DNA of 64,000 nucleotides from Hoplostethus atlanticus (GCA_034670405.1 JAXDDX010000010.1:4200501-4264500); one strand, 5' to 3'. Positions 12,982 through 26,433 are shown, counted from the stretch's first letter. Notes: a model not told the origin generated them from the letters alone. A program made the numbers and translations.

Positions 12982-13186
12982 TACACTGCAAAAAACAATA
13001 TTCCTCTTAGCAAGTCATTTAATCTTGTTTGAAGAAAAGTCCTCAAACAATTGACACTCCATCGTAAACAAATAAACTTATCTCCCACCAGGGGCTGATT
13101 ATTTTCACTTGTTTTCAGAAAAATAAGATTTTAAGGTTCAATGCGAGATAAAAGCATTTGTTATGATAAATATTGTTTGTAGTGTA
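12982..13186. mobile_element. MITE copy A (CACTGCAAAAA family)
   Basis: The left end CTACACTGCAAAAAACA and the right end, read on the minus strand, GTTACACTACAAACA form terminal inverted repeats about 205 bp apart. The interior has the AGTCATTTAATCTTG and ACTTGTTTTCAGAAAAATA blocks shared with the copies at 25.0, 26.4 and 27.0 kb. It has no coding capacity, so it is a non-autonomous element; I think hAT-like but the superfamily is not established. Confidence 0.65.
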
Positions 13187-16084
13187 ACACAACCGTCTTT
13201 GAATGCACTCCGAAGTAGTGTCTCATTTCTTCTTATTGTACTATCCTAGGTTTTTACAAGGGAATACTTTAATCCAAGTGTGAATCCAAGTGCAACAGTT
13301 TGTCTTTAGTATGTCTGAGGATGTCTACATCATGTGGATACAATTCCTTAAGCAGAATTAGATTCGATCTGAAGTGCACGCAGGCTCACCGAGACAAAAG
13401 TAGGGTATCAAAATGCCTCTTGGCGATCCACTTACAAAGGCACACATTGTGTTCCTGCGAGGAGCACATACAGTAAGGCCATTTCCTCTTATTGACGCTC
13501 TTGGCAAGTCTAATATTTACAGAAATGTTACAGCTTGACAACCCCCTATTAAACTTGTCATAACAGAGCCCATCCAAAAGAGAGACAGGAAGGAGGGGAT
13601 GCTGGGAATGATGTCAGCTTGGCGGAGAGGGTAGGGGCACGGAGGCATGTAAGCAGCTGTTCTTGGGTTGTCGGCGAGTCGGCGGGCCGCGGAGCATACC
13701 ATGTGCTTGTCATGTTATAGAATAATTTTATTTCACAAAGTAAAACGAGCACGAGGAATTTGACCTGGGTAATTACTGCTGGCACATTACAAGCCAGTTA
13801 CACAATGCAGGATTGACACGCTAGGTGCAGGACAAAACATAACATGCCCTCACATACAGCACGCAAGACATACTGTATGACTATAGACTAAACATAAACA
13901 CAACAGGAATATATTGAGAGACGAAGAATTGCTCCACTGCAGCAGCATTATGGGTTTTAATCTTGCCCATCTTAATCGTCCACTATCTCTTTCCCATACT
14001 CCCTGTAACTCTCTACCGTGTACTGTTTAATAAAAATAATATTATTAGATATATATTAGAAAAACAAAGAGCTTTCATGGTTGAATTGGCTTGTTTTGTA
14101 CCTCTGCAGCTCCTAACTGGTACAAAAAGGCTCCGGAGTGACTGGACCGAAACTCAATCGCTTATGAAATAGCATTTGTGTTCAACTATCAATCTGTCCA
14201 TTTTAGTGCTTTGAAGTCGATCCACTTTTGAAACAAAGCAGAGCTCATTGAAAGAGAACGCGGGGGAGGCAGGGGAGAAAAACATCTCTTTGCAATACAT
14301 GTCTGAATTATTACAGGGATGTAAGTATGTAACCCTAGCAAGATGTGAAGTGCTTTTGGAGTCTGTGTAAATGGATCTAGTCAGAGGTGAAGAGAAAACA
14401 AGTCTGACCCCGTGCACTGTGCACGGAGGTCAGCCCGTCTGTTTGGCTTTCTGAGTCCGGACCATGTGCTCTCTTTGAAAAGGGGTTGGACCATGCTGAC
14501 GTCGTAAATTACCATCCCGGCTCGGTTTGATCGAGGAGCCAGTGTGCATGTGTGTGTGTGTGTTTCTGTGTGTGCGTGCAAACAAGTACAGGCATATTTG
14601 GTCCCTCCGTGAACCTGGTCACCCACTGACTTCATCTCATCCCAGACTACCCGCTCAGCAGCCGCTCGTCTCTGACCCCCACGCTACCCTCACGAGCCTC
14701 GGGCAAACAGAACAGAGTCCAACTCTAACGCTGTGTGATTCACAAATATGATTCAGCATGGAAATGACGGGGCCCCTTAAATGCCATTTACTGGTCCCTG
14801 GCATGGTGATAATTGAAAATGTCAGTAAAAGTGCTTAGGAGAAATTCCAGCAGGATTATCGCCCCAGTAACATGGACAGACACAGGGCTTGTCTCTGGAG
14901 AACACAAAAGAACTTGTCTCCATATCATAAAACCTGCACTGTTCCCCTGCTTTTTTAATGAAACTGCTGCTATGCCAATCCTGGGAGGGGAGTAAGAGTA
15001 ACATCTTGTTTTTTTGGGGGGTTTTCGGTGGGGGTGGGGGAGAGGAGGTGGCAGAGTGAGGGGATTGATGGGCGGAGGGAGGATAGTTGGGGCCGTTCCC
15101 CTCCTCTCTCCTTTTCGAAAGCCAGTGTTGTCGGTGCATCATATAAAAGAAGATATACAAGCGATTCACATGCAAATGCTGAGGGTGATTTAGAAAAGAG
15201 GGGGAGAAAGGGGAAATGTGCTATTGAAAGCCAGTGGAGGGAGGGGGGAAGGGGAGGAGGGGGTCGCATTAAGCATTGGCGAGGGAGGTGTGAGGTAGTG
15301 GCGCTGTGAAACAGAGAGACATTTGTGTAATCTGGCTTTATGTATCACCACTTCTGAATAATAACATGAAAAAAAGGACTTACCTCATCTGCCTGGTAGA
15401 GCCAAGGCATAAATAAAGGGCCAGAACAATGGAATTACTATTACCACAGCCTCTGCGCCGAAGCTACATCACCAGTATTCTTTGGAGCCACTGGCAAGAA
15501 GATTAATGTTTTGTTAAATATCAGTGTGGGAGCATGTGAAGAGGGGAGAGACGAAGGGGGGTTGCTTACTGGGTCTTCTAAACTTAGTCAGCCCTGGCGC
15601 TCTTTGTAATTATGGTGTGTTGCTACGGATGCGTCCCACACTCTCCCTTCCTAAGAGTTGCTGGAGCGTTGTTATGGTATCAGATGCATGTATTTGTCGA
15701 GAGGATTATGGGTAATGTTCCGTGGCGTCTGATTGGACATGTGTGGCTTGCTGCGCTCCGTTTTCATGATGCATTCCTTGGCTCGCAGGCCCTCGTGGCA
15801 AAATGTTCTGTGTTGCTGACTAAATGCACTGGCACCGGCTCCTCTCTGGCAGAGCGCTCGTCTTCATCTTCTTTTTTGTAGCCGATCTGCTTTTGACAAT
15901 GTGTGTGTGTGGTTGTGACAGTGAGGAATCAATGCATTTACTTGAAGAGTATTCCCATATTTCCAGGATGAGCTGTTTGCATGTTGACGTTTCGATCACC
16001 AATATCCCAAATGAACCCTTTTCATTTGTATTTCTTCAAAGTTGACTGAACAGGCATGATCTTTTCCTCTTCACATTCATACAG
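13187..16084. other. Intergenic desert
   Basis: No gene. Unique stretches at about 13600-13800 and 15330-15840 carry homeodomain-like cores, for example AGATTAATG near 15500. GT repeats at 14541-14570, and G-rich DNA at 15010-15060 and 15235-15260. Confidence 0.55.
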
Positions 16085-16300
16085 TTAGAGTCATTCACAC
16101 CTGGGAGCTGCCCAGTGCTACCAGTCTTCCTTGTTCCTTGTTCATTGGCAGCTCAACAGTCGTTGTCGAGGGAGGGGAAAGTGTTTCTAATCCACTTTCC
16201 TCCGCCCAGATTTCCCCAGCTGGTCAGGGGGTTTGGACTGGCAACTTTCCACTCATTCGCGCTCCTCTAACCTCTAGGCTACTGCGATCCCCAGCACTCT
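16085..16300 (-). repeat. SINE-like element, nearly full length (CCTCTAGGCTAC family)
   Basis: On the minus strand it has the tRNA-like GTAGCCTAGAGGTTAG head, a degenerate B box CAGTCCAAACCCC, the body GACCAGCTGGGGAAA and the end ACTGGGCAGCTCCCAGGTG. The last block recurs at 29169 and 31472 with one mismatch each. Confidence 0.55.
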
Positions 16301-16748
16301 GAATATCAAATGGACACAAAACGTATCCAGACCACAAAACCCAACAGTCAACAGAAGAAGGTGTTTATACAACTAAATATCCTAGCTAATATTGACACAT
16401 CTCAGATATCATATTCGGGTTTCCCATAATCGGGATGTGGTCTTTATATGTGCCAACATTTCTATGGTTTGATTTCTTTTCCCCCTAAATTACTATCAAC
16501 ACCAGCCACCTCTCACTTACTTATTTTTTTAGCATTGCCCACAAAAGCTTTTTCGTTTTTCTGACGCAAATGTGAGTCACATTTAGTCATGTAATGACTT
16601 TCTCCTCTTGTAAAAGACACATAATGTACATTCTCACCACCCACACATAACAACTCTTTAGATCACTCACGCACTCACACAGAAAACAGGGACAGTCCTT
16701 CCTCCCAGGGAAAGAGGCCTATTCAATTTTAATTTTAATGATGTGTGT

Positions 16749-16789
<41 letters not shown>

Positions 16790-19700
16790 TGTGCGTGCGT
16801 GCGTGAACCGACATGCTACCCCCAGGCCTGTCTTCGTGACAGACTCAACATGTGCTCCCGCCACCCCGCCACCCCCAGCACACACACACACACACAACAT
16901 TACACACCCTCATAAATCTACGGCCCCTGTAGCATTACCCCTTTATGTCGGTGGCCTGTGATCTAGGGTGATAGGCATGTCCAGGCACAACTGCCCTCCC
17001 TCTGCCGGCTCCGCTCTTTTCTCTGTGGCGTGTATGAAAGAAACAAAGGGTCAGAGGTGAACCTGATAGCATGACAACGGGGTGACATACTCGGTTGCTA
17101 AGGGGACAGGTGACGGGGTGGCACGGACACAGGGTGACAAGGTGATGGCATGAGGTGACAGAGAAGTTACCAGGTGAGGACGGAGGTGAGTGACGGCATC
17201 TGACCGACTCACCCGATTCTCGCTCTCTCTCTCTCTCTCTCTCTTTCTCACTGTCATCCTCTCTCTATCCATCCACCTCTCAGCTCTTTGTCTCACTAGC
17301 CCTCCATCACTCCTTCAACTCCTTCTACCTGACTTTGACAGTGAGTGTGTGTTTTGTGTGTGTGTGCGCGTGTGTGTGTGTGTGTGCATGAGCTTGTGTG
17401 TGAACATGCATGTGCTTGTGTGCATACACGTATTATGTGCTCACTTGGATTTGTGTGTGTTTGTGAGCACCCTTGTCTACTTGAAATACAAGTGTGCGCA
17501 TTCTTGTAACAGGGCCAGTGTTGAATGTGAGTGGCCTCTCAAGCCGGTCTTTGATGCAGTTAGACCATTGTTGCCTCTGAGTTTTTTCTCTCTCTCCTGC
17601 CCTAATGCTGATGCCATGGTCGTGCACTCCTTCAGGCTCCATTAAGCCGTGGTCTTTATGCATGTGTGCGTGTGCGTGTGTGTGTGTATGTGTGCGTGCG
17701 TGTGTTGCACAGCGGTTAACATCCTTCCTGTTTGCTCTCTTGGCTTTGAGTCACGGCCATGACGGGCTGAAGGAGTCGAGGGGGAGGCCTACATACTCCT
17801 GTGGGTTGTTCAGGAGAGCCAGGGGGAGGAAATGAAAGGCACTCCCCTCATTTCATACACCAGCAAGCTCACACACTGACTCAGCAGCCAACCATGGTGA
17901 GTGTGTGTGTGTGTCTTGTGTAGGTGTGTAGGTGTGTGTGCCTGCAGGCTATGTGTGTATAGTATGGGAGTGCTTACATGCGTATGTCCATTTATTAGCC
18001 TACATATTCCCTCCAAGAATAACTCTGAATGGTTACACATATTTTCACATTGTGCAATGGAGCGTTGAGGTGACATTACTCGGCCGGGTATGGGTCGTCC
18101 TGACCTGTCTGGCCCTGCACACACCCAGTATCTTGTTCAGTGCAGCTCCTCCTTGCCCGGGAGGTGAGGGGAGACACAATAGCAGCACTCATTGACCGGG
18201 TTAATAAGTATTCTGTCTTGGTCCCAGTCAGATGCTCTTTACCTTCTAATACACTGTCTGTGTGTTTCAGCCTTCAAAGCGGCGCAGTGACCTCATGTCT
18301 GCCTCACACAGCTTTTGTAAACTAATGAATGATAGGGGCCAGGGCTTCTGCTGCCTAGTCGAAACAGGGCCAAGCCACGTGCACAAGTGTGTAAGTGTGT
18401 GTGTGTGTGTGTGTGTTGGGGGGGAGGGGGGGCTGGCTGTCTGTGAATGTGCACACATACCTACTTCCCCTCTGCCCATCTCTTCCCCTCAACTCCATCT
18501 CCACCCCTTAGTTCTGTGTGTGTGTGTGTGGAGAGAGTGAGTACGGGTGTGTATGAGTATGTGTGGTAATAAAGAACGTGTGGGTTTGTAACTGTGGGGA
18601 GGCAGAGAGAGTGTGTGCATGAATGTGTGTGTTAATAGAAACTGTGGGTGGATGAGTGTGCGGGAGTGTATGTGTGTCTAACGTTCACCTTATTTTCTGG
18701 ATCATATGGGTCAGGTCACTTGGTAACTTGGTTATCTACAATTTTTGTTGTGTTGGGTTGTTGCCTATATGAGTCGTTTTGACAAAAAGAGACAAAAAGT
18801 GACATGTGGGTGGTATCAGTAAGTAGCTTCGCTAAAGTAATAGCAATATAGCAATGTTAACTTAAAAGAATAAACTAACTTTGGCAGTTAAGCTTTTTGA
18901 TCAAGAAGTGTTGTTGCAGTTACATCTCTGTTAGTGTGCTACTGTACCAACCACCATGCATTAGTACAATGAATGCAAGAGGTTATTGGTCAAAAGTTGG
19001 TCAAAAAGTTGGTTATTCCTGTTGTTGTTGTTGTGATTGGGTTTTCGAATCAGAGTATCTTGGCTATTAACCAATCATAAGTCTCTCATTTGCTCAACCC
19101 ATCTTGTGTGAAGGACATGACAGGGAATGTTTTCAGGCAGTGGAGGTGGCAGCCAACAGATTATGCCCAATCATGTTTTCCTTTACTTTTGATCTAGTTG
19201 AAGGAATAATGATCCACAAAACAAATTCCCTGGGTATAGTAAGTCCAGGATGATAGTTGTAGTTGGCAGACATGTGGGAACCCCGTACCGAGTACTGTAT
19301 GTGGTTGCTTTTGCGTTTGTATCTACTGTAAAAAAAGAAGAAAAAAAAGTCCCAGCCTCAAGCAACTTTCATCTCCATAGCCGTTGAAAGGTGCTCCTGT
19401 AGATCCTGGCAAGCATCAGACCTGGCAACCATCAGGTGTCCTGGCCTGCCCAGCTGGCCTGCTCTCCAGAGCCAGAGGAGGGTAGTAAAGCTGGAGGGAC
19501 ACAGGCCATCAGTGTCAAGGAAGGGAGGGAGAAGCTGCTGCCATGTCCTGCTGCTACTGCTGCCGTGTTGTTTGTTTACAGGAAGGTGTCACTTGGCCGT
19601 GTGTCTGTTGCTAAGGGCCAGGGGCCTCGATGGAGAGATAGGGCCTCCTTCATCTCTAATGACTATTGAGTGTGACTCACAAGATGACAGCCTGCTGAGA

Positions 19701-20419
19701 GCACCTGGCTGGCACTCTGCACAGCCTCACACCAAAGTTCCTCACATTGGAGGAAGGTAGAGGACGGGTTTATACGCTCTTCAGCGTATGTATGTGCACT
19801 ACTCCCTGAATAAGCCACGAATCAAGAGGTCACGGGACCCGCCCTCTAATTGTCATGTTTAAGTCCCTGCAAAAGGGGAGATGGAAAATTCCAAACCTCG
19901 GAGGTCATGCACTCAGGCCACCAGACCCTTTTGTTTGCTCATGGCAAGACTGAAAAAGGTAGCAGCCTATGTTTACATAATTTTATAGCTTTTTTATGTA
20001 GGGCAAGAAGAAGAAAAACAACACTGCTGCAAGTTAGTCAGTGATTTATTTCATGTTTGGACAAGTATGTAAGATCCATCTTTAGACGGGGACTTAATTT
20101 CCTTGAAAATATCACTATTATTTCTCAGAGAGGAATGTGTGTCTGAAACAGATTTAATGTGTTGATTTAGTGCATGGTTACATAATTCACCTCTTAAGCG
20201 TGCAGTTTCTAAATTTCAAATTTATGATGACGGTTTGGTTGTTGCTGGGTTTTTTGTTTAACAGAGGCACGCTGTAGCAAATTCAGAGAAAGGCCTGAGG
20301 AAGCAAAGGCTATTGTTGTTCTTAATTTCATAACAGCAACCGGCATTGTGATTTGTAAAGGGCTTATTCTAGTAATCATACTTGTCAGAGCCCCTCCACA
20401 CTGCCAAGGTGTGGGTGAG
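16301..20419. other. Intergenic desert, microsatellite-rich
   Basis: No gene. GT or CA repeats lie at 16742, 16878, 17341, 17663, 17897, 18387 and 18513, and a CT run at 17221-17247. The 151-codon frame at 17190-17645 is encoded by them. GTC and TTG-rich patches lie near 18960-19030. Confidence 0.6.
16742..16805. repeat. (GT)n microsatellite with GC-containing end
   Basis: A GT run with a few GG interruptions ends in GCGTGCGTGCGTG. A matching CA run lies at 16878-16897, so the two could pair. Confidence 0.93.
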
Positions 20420-20780
20420 ACACCTCGCAATTACTTATCTGCATTTTGTTGAGACGTTTATAATTCCCACAACCTAATACAGGAGCATCGACTCAAATTA
20501 CAGGCTTCGAGTTCCACGGTGAGAACTTATTTATTGTGGCACCTTCTCTTTCTTTGCTGGTGACAGTCGACTACAAAAACTAATTAGTGCTTTCAGCTCA
20601 ACACCCATTAGCTGAAACCCGATCCTTGGCCCGGTGGAAAAAAATAATTATGACATTCCTCTTATAAATCATTGGTTATGTCCTGGGTCCTTTCAATGGA
20701 AATATGATTTCCCACTACAAATTGTCCGACCTGTTTTATGTTCTCCAACACATAATTAAAGCTGTGGTGTGTGAGAGGAA
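20420..20780. promoter_or_regulatory. Candidate enhancer with TTTCAGCT dyad
   Basis: TTTCAGCT (20591) and AGCTGAAA (20610) form a perfect dyad, with several TAATTA-like cores around (AACTAATTAGTG, ATAATTATG, CATAATTAAAG). No repeats. Confidence 0.27.
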
Positions 20781-21629
20781 GTAATTTTGTTCAAAGGCTT
20801 TTGGCAACAGCGGTGCTATGTCTTTCTGCTTGTTTAGAGAACAGCTACTGGCAAACCTGGACATGTGAGCTGTGTAATGGATTAGGAACAACAGCGGCAA
20901 CATGTGTAAATAACCTGTGGTTGTCACTCAGCCAAGAAACATGAAAATGAAAAGGAAATGAAATACATCATCGAGTGGCAGGGGTGTTCTGGGGGTCATC
21001 AGGTACGGCGAGGGTCACTCGCAACCGCTCTCTGACCTGGAGGAAATGTGTCCACACATTAGGGCTGCTGGGGAAAAACAAGTCTGCTTTATTCTCCTGG
21101 GTAGGTTGGCTTCAAACCACAAGAAGCCATGCGTGACCTAGTGACTCCAGCCTCACCGAATAAATACCATCCAGAAGCCTTAATAGAAAAAAAAGTCCAA
21201 GTTATATCTGCTGTACACATCAATGTAGATTACATTGCATAGCTATTGTTATAAATAGGATTCCATCAAATTTCTGGAGGTACATATTTTTATTTCCCTT
21301 GGAATTAGTAAAGTATCTCATTCTTTCTCTATCTTTTTATTTATACTGTACATGTGAACGTGGATTACCATTGCATAACAATCACTGAAGACTATCCTCA
21401 ATACCTCCATATGGCAGAAGATAAGTACAGAGAGCTCGCACTTGAGGATCCTTGGGTTTAACCCTGCTTATTGTTGTGGTGGATGGGCTAATCTCCTTCA
21501 TACTTGTAATCCTCCTGAAGCAGGTACATTAAGTTATAGTGTCTTGTTTATCTGCGCCCTTCCAAGCAGGGAAAGGGCAGACTGTTACTGTGTGTGTGTG
21601 TGTATGTGTCTGCATGAGTGTGTGTCTAC

Positions 21630-21661
<32 letters not shown>

Positions 21662-21899
21662 GGAGGCTGCGACAGCCTATACCAACGTCAGTCAGCCAAA
21701 TTCTTGGCCGTCTGAGTGCTTCCAGAGGTCGTAGGGCAAATCTGGTGGTAATCTGCTAATCCAATTGGCCTGTCGCATTCACATGATCTGCAGGGCTGCA
21801 AGCAGGACAGCCATCTTCTGTTTGGTCACACATACACACACACATACAAGACACAAATACACGCCTACACACACCTGCTGTCCGCCACTTCCTCTCACG

Positions 21900-22060
21900 A
21901 CAGTCTTTGACTCTATGACACTGGCCGGTTTGATTCCACTTAGGCTTGGAGCAGATTAGCGAAGGTGACTCCTGAGGGCCAATTCCGCTGCATAATTGGC
22001 CGAATTTATAAACCAATTAAAAGCACATTCTGAAGAGCGCCATTCTGCAGCTATTATTAA
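21900..22060. promoter_or_regulatory. Candidate enhancer with GGCCAATT dyad
   Basis: GGCCAATT (21977) and AATTGGCC (21994) are perfect inverted arms 9 bases apart and give two facing CCAAT boxes. AACCAATTAAAA follows at 22011. The stretch is unique sequence. Confidence 0.3.
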
Positions 22061-22274
22061 CTCCTTGTGATGGGATAAGCAGGGGCCCCTCGATGTGGCA
22101 TGCATGCTTCCTATGATACACCCGACTGTACAAGTGTGCCTGTGTGCTATTGGAAGTTAGTGTGACCCCAATCCAACGGTCAACGACGGAGACTTCCTGT
22201 GTAAGCAAACTCCTCCTGACCCCGCTTTCGCTAACAAGTCGTACATCTACGACATAGCCACATCATGTTCTCCG

Positions 22275-22592
22275 TCTGTGTTAACCGGCGTGTTCTAACG
22301 TGAAAGAAAGTTCCCTGTTACATGTATTTCCCATGCAAACATAAAGGTAATGACCACATCATAGCCAGCAGCTAGCTGATATGCTCAGGGAGGTGTTTGA
22401 TGTTTTGCTCCAGAATAATTTGACAGGACACTGAACTGTCGTGGGGATTCAACCTGTGACTTAACGGGCCTCACTACTATCCTGCCTGTGTTAACTAACA
22501 AACCATACATGAAAGAAAAGCCCTGGCTACATGTGTTTCCCATGCAAACATAAGATAACAACCACATCATGGCTGGCAGGCTGAGCTGTGAG
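22275..22592 (+). repeat. Diverged local duplication, about 110 bp unit
   Basis: The units at about 22275-22385 and 22483-22592 share GTGTTAAC, ATGAAAGAAA, TTTCCCATGCAAACATAA, and ACCACATCAT followed by GCC or GGC and AGCTG. The offset is about 208 bp. Confidence 0.65.
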
Positions 22593-24864
22593 TGTGTGTC
22601 GTTCTCTCTGGCACCAGAGTCGAGGCTTAAGAAGGGACTGGATCCCATTTCCCAGGCCGAAGCAGGACCCCGGGGCAGAGTATGGAAACTGAACTAATTG
22701 CAGGATATTGGTCCTAGGATGATTAGAGGAGGAGGTGGAATGCCTGGTCTGATGCAAGCAGACCTAGGTGAGGCTAATGAAGGATGCATTTTTTTATGTC
22801 TTCAGATAAGTGTGGATCCTACAGCGGGGGCCCGCGGCACCGCGACAGGAAGGGGAGGGGCAGCCAGGCTCGCCTCGTTTAAAGGGACAGTTGTTACCAG
22901 TTGCAATGTCTGAGTTGTGTTCAGTACATACACAACCCTAACAGTACACTAACTGTACTGTATGTGTGAAAAACCTCAACATACTGGGATCATATTTGAA
23001 GCCTGATGTGACTTTAGCATCACATTTGTTCTTATTTTTGTGATTAAATTCACCTTTAAGGTTAGTTGCGCAGCATTGTGGGAAATGTTTGACTCTTATT
23101 AGTTTCTTCTCAATTCCAGAAAATAGTGTAATATCCTGTCATTCTTTATTATACTAGTATTAAGGGAAAAAGTCTACAAAACCATTTCAAATTCAGTATA
23201 CTAAAATAATAAATGTATTACATGCAATTGGTTTTCAGTAATTATTGTACTGCATATGTGCTACTAAGCCAGAAAAACCTTCATACTACATTCAAGATGT
23301 CTGTAACCACATGCAACAAGTGGTAATTATTTTCCTTTTACATGACGGCTGGCTTGACACTTCAGCTATGCTTCAATTGTTCATGTCCAGAAATGTCACC
23401 CGTACTGGACAGAAGGCATTTTGGAAGCATCGAAGTGTTACAGCCTCTCTGTGCAGACACCAGCCCTTTGATTCTTAGTGGCCTCCTTTGTTTGCAGTGT
23501 TTGTTTGGTGTTACTTTAGCAGAAAGAGGCAGACACCATTGAGTAGTGGGAGTGCTGTTCTGCTGCGTGCCGTTCACGCCTGCTGTAGAGTGCAACACAA
23601 CCAGGGTCGGCCATTGTTTACCAGTGGAACTAATCACCCTGATGGCACCTCCATAAACCCCCCTCCCTGTCGACAGTGATTGGAGTGTACCTATGTGTGA
23701 CCGTGGACAATACGAATGCACCAAAGGCAAATAGAATGGGGGTGCACTGAGGCAATATTTAGCTTGGCCAGATGGCCGGTTGCATGCAGCAGGCTTCTTG
23801 GCCCTCCACATCTGCTCCTTGTGATGTGCCAGCGAGTGGCTGTCTCTCTCAGCTTTACTGTGAGGGCTTTCCTGTTCACCGGGGTTTGTCCCACTGTGGG
23901 ATGAGCCCTCCCACATTAACCTGTCTGCTGGCGGATCACCACCCACCTGGAGTTGGAAGACACCCAGGCATTACTGCAGGGACTGCTGGGGTGGGCTTGG
24001 AGACAATTCTTGTGTTACTTTTGAAAGCGTGGTACAATTTCCTAGCCTATGAATATAAAAACACGTTTCATTCTTAAAATATTTGATTATTAGATCTTTA
24101 TTATTAACCACATGATTTGAGTCAATCTATTTTTACTGTGACAGGCTTTTCTCATTTTGAGGGAGGCGCCAGTCAAAACTCTCCTCTGATTTCTCTCTTT
24201 CTCTTTCTCTGTCCTGGAAGATGATCAGAGTCTGACTTGTGGTGTGGTCCTGTTGCATCATCAGTTCACACACAGAAGCTTGCTTTCGCAGCTGTTTAAT
24301 ATAAATTCTCTGCGAATATCTTTGTCCAGATGGTTTATTTTTACAAACAATACACAGGACCGCATTCCTACCGAGCCCCCGACCCCGCCTCTCCACTGTC
24401 TGCCTAACTAGGCCTCCTCACTTTGGAGTAGGGGAGAGACAGGCGCCATCACGCAGAGTGTGCACAGATGGTCCAGTGACACTGCTGTCATACAAACAGG
24501 CTTCAATAAAAAAGATATATACACATGTATAGGTATGGATACATGAGCCATTCATTTTCAAAGAAAGCGACGTGCACGGGGACCCACATACTTTTTTCAT
24601 GTGCGAGGAGACAGATGTGTGCAGAGGTGGAAAAAAAAGCGCATGTATATGGATTTTGGATTCCAGTGTGTTTGTTTTAATAGGATACATACCCATTTGT
24701 CATAGATCACCGGGTTTCCAAATGACTTCCAGATGACAACCCAGTGTTGTGCTAATGTCACTGATATTCAATGGTGGGGGTGTGTCTGCCCCACTTCAGC
24801 CAGGCCTACACCGCATTAAAAAAAAAAACGTATGATCTTAATTTTCTTAAAACATGTCACCGCA

Positions 24865-25020
24865 ATAGCTCCGGGCGGCAGGGTGGCACAGAGAAAAGAG
24901 AGACCGCCCTTCAGTTGGAGCACCCGGGTTCAAGCTGTGTCGGCTATCAGACACATTGCTGAAGTGTCCTTGAGCAAGACATTGAATCCCTACCCTTCAG
25001 TATCATGATCCTTAGTTCAG
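24865..25020 (+). repeat. tRNA-derived SINE-like copy abutting MITE copy B
   Basis: An A-box-like GGTGGCACAGAG, AGAGACCGCCCTTCAGTTGG and CCCGGGTTCAAGC form the head, followed by GTGTCCTTGAGCAAGACATTG. The element ends directly before the MITE terminus at 25026. Confidence 0.5.
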
Positions 25021-25025
25021 CCAGT

Positions 25026-25668
25026 CCTACACTGCAAAAAGTCCATTTTACTAAATCATTTAATCTGGTATTGGTATTAAATCTGATTTTGCTGAAATTA
25101 ATATTCTGTGAAATTTTCATTTTTTGCTGCTCTCTGTAACCAATTGGTACAACACAACAGTGATTCAACCTACAACCAGTACATGAATTGGAATAAATAG
25201 AAGAACTGGGTAGTTAGCATGAGCAGCGATAGCCACCATGACTGAACAGACAAAAAAAAGAGTAGTTCCTACAGAAACTCAAATTTCATCAACAGAAAAT
25301 CCAAGGAAAAAGACGTCACAGTGCTGGTTGATTGACAAGTGATCTTTGGGAAGTGCGGAAACAGCAGAGCAATGAACACTCAACATTTTTAAAAAGAGGA
25401 TCTTCCAGATTTTCACTTTAAAACAAGTGAAAACATCTGCTAGTGTGGTGAGATAGTTTAACTTCTTTCCAATGCAATTTCACATGTTTTAAGATTTATT
25501 TTTAATCAAAGTGACTCAATCTTAAAAATAGTGATCTGCCTTAAGTCAAGATATTGTCACTTATGTCAAGAAAATCTGAAAACACTGCACTGGTTTTCAG
25601 AGAAATACGATTTTAAGACCCAATGCTGAAATACAGAGCTTGCGAAGATAAGATTTTTGCAGTGTAGG
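25026..25668. mobile_element. MITE copy B (CACTGCAAAAA family) interrupted by another repeat
   Basis: The ends are CCTACACTGCAAAAA and TTTTTGCAGTGTAGG, near-perfect inverted repeats. At 643 bp it is longer than copy A because about 25125-25395 is a copy of a different repeat with a small ORF. The flanking halves match the other copies (TCATTTAATCTGGTA on the left, GGTTTTCAGAGAAATACGA on the right). It directly follows a SINE-like element ending near 25020. Confidence 0.7.
25125..25395 (+). repeat. Unclassified interspersed repeat, copy 2, nested in a MITE, with short ORF
   Basis: The same blocks as copy 1 lead to GATAGCCACCATGA. The ATG at 25237 opens a 34-codon frame beginning MTEQTKKR and containing STENPRKK, ending TGA. 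The matching part of copy 3 keeps the same frame. The repeat lies inside the CACTGCAAAAA element 25026-25668. I do not recognise the peptide. Confidence 0.6.
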
Positions 25669-26433
25669 CTCTACTCCACCTCCACCCTCACCTCTCCCCA
25701 GGCCCTGCTGCCACATCCACTGCACATCCTCTGCTCCCTTCCGGGCCCCCAGCTCTGGAGCCTCACAAAGGAGCCCTAACAAGAGAGAAGAAAGAGCCAG
25801 TGCCACTTGGACGGGATTACATCCTAGTAAGATTCTTCAGTCCCCTTGGCCAGCCGCCCCTTAACCCTCCCCTTCCCTGATTAGAAAGTGAGCAGGGAAG
25901 GGCTGGCTGCATATAAAAAAAGGGTCCACACATGTCCAATGAAGTGTTGCACTGTTGTATGGAGTAGACTTACTGAGAGTCTTGTCACTCCAGTTTTACC
26001 AAAAATCCTGCAATTTAAGTCACTGTAAAGTCACTGTGCCTGTTTTATTTCTTACTGCTTATTGTGCTTGATTTGATCAAAAACAACCATTTGAAAGCAG
26101 CAGCACATTTAGAGCGAACAACAAAAAGCCTGTTTAATAACAAGTAACAGACAAACTGTAAATCTCCCATTGTTGGAGGTAGTTGTCCCCATGTAAACTC
26201 GTGTTTCCGTTCATGCTCTGACATGCCCAGAATTCAGTCTGTGAGGGGCAAGGTCACCACCCCTCTCATGTTTTCCCATGTCCTCTCTGGATCTTTAACA
26301 CCTAACCCCACCCATCCTGTCCTTCCCTCTATCCTTCCCTTCCTCCCTCCTTTAATAATCCAATCCTCCTAGGTGTGCTGTATTACATACCTGCAGTTAT
26401 GAGGCCGCCTCTGAGTAAAGCCCCCACCCTATC

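Larger units (their letters stand above)
20781..24864. other. Intergenic desert
   Basis: No gene. Weak SINE-like traces at about 21061-21180 and 21430-21560, a GT repeat at 21588-21660, the local duplication at 22275-22592, and a 194-codon minus frame at 23362-23946 that looks like chance. Confidence 0.55.

Noticed and set aside
17190-17645. 151-codon plus-strand frame
   Set aside because: Its residues are Ser/Leu and Cys/Val repeats encoded by CT and GT microsatellites.
23362-23946. 194-codon minus-strand frame
   Set aside because: It has no recognisable domain or start context and no splice partners, and overlapping frames of similar length occur on the other strand. It is the longest desert frame but fits chance in GC-balanced DNA.
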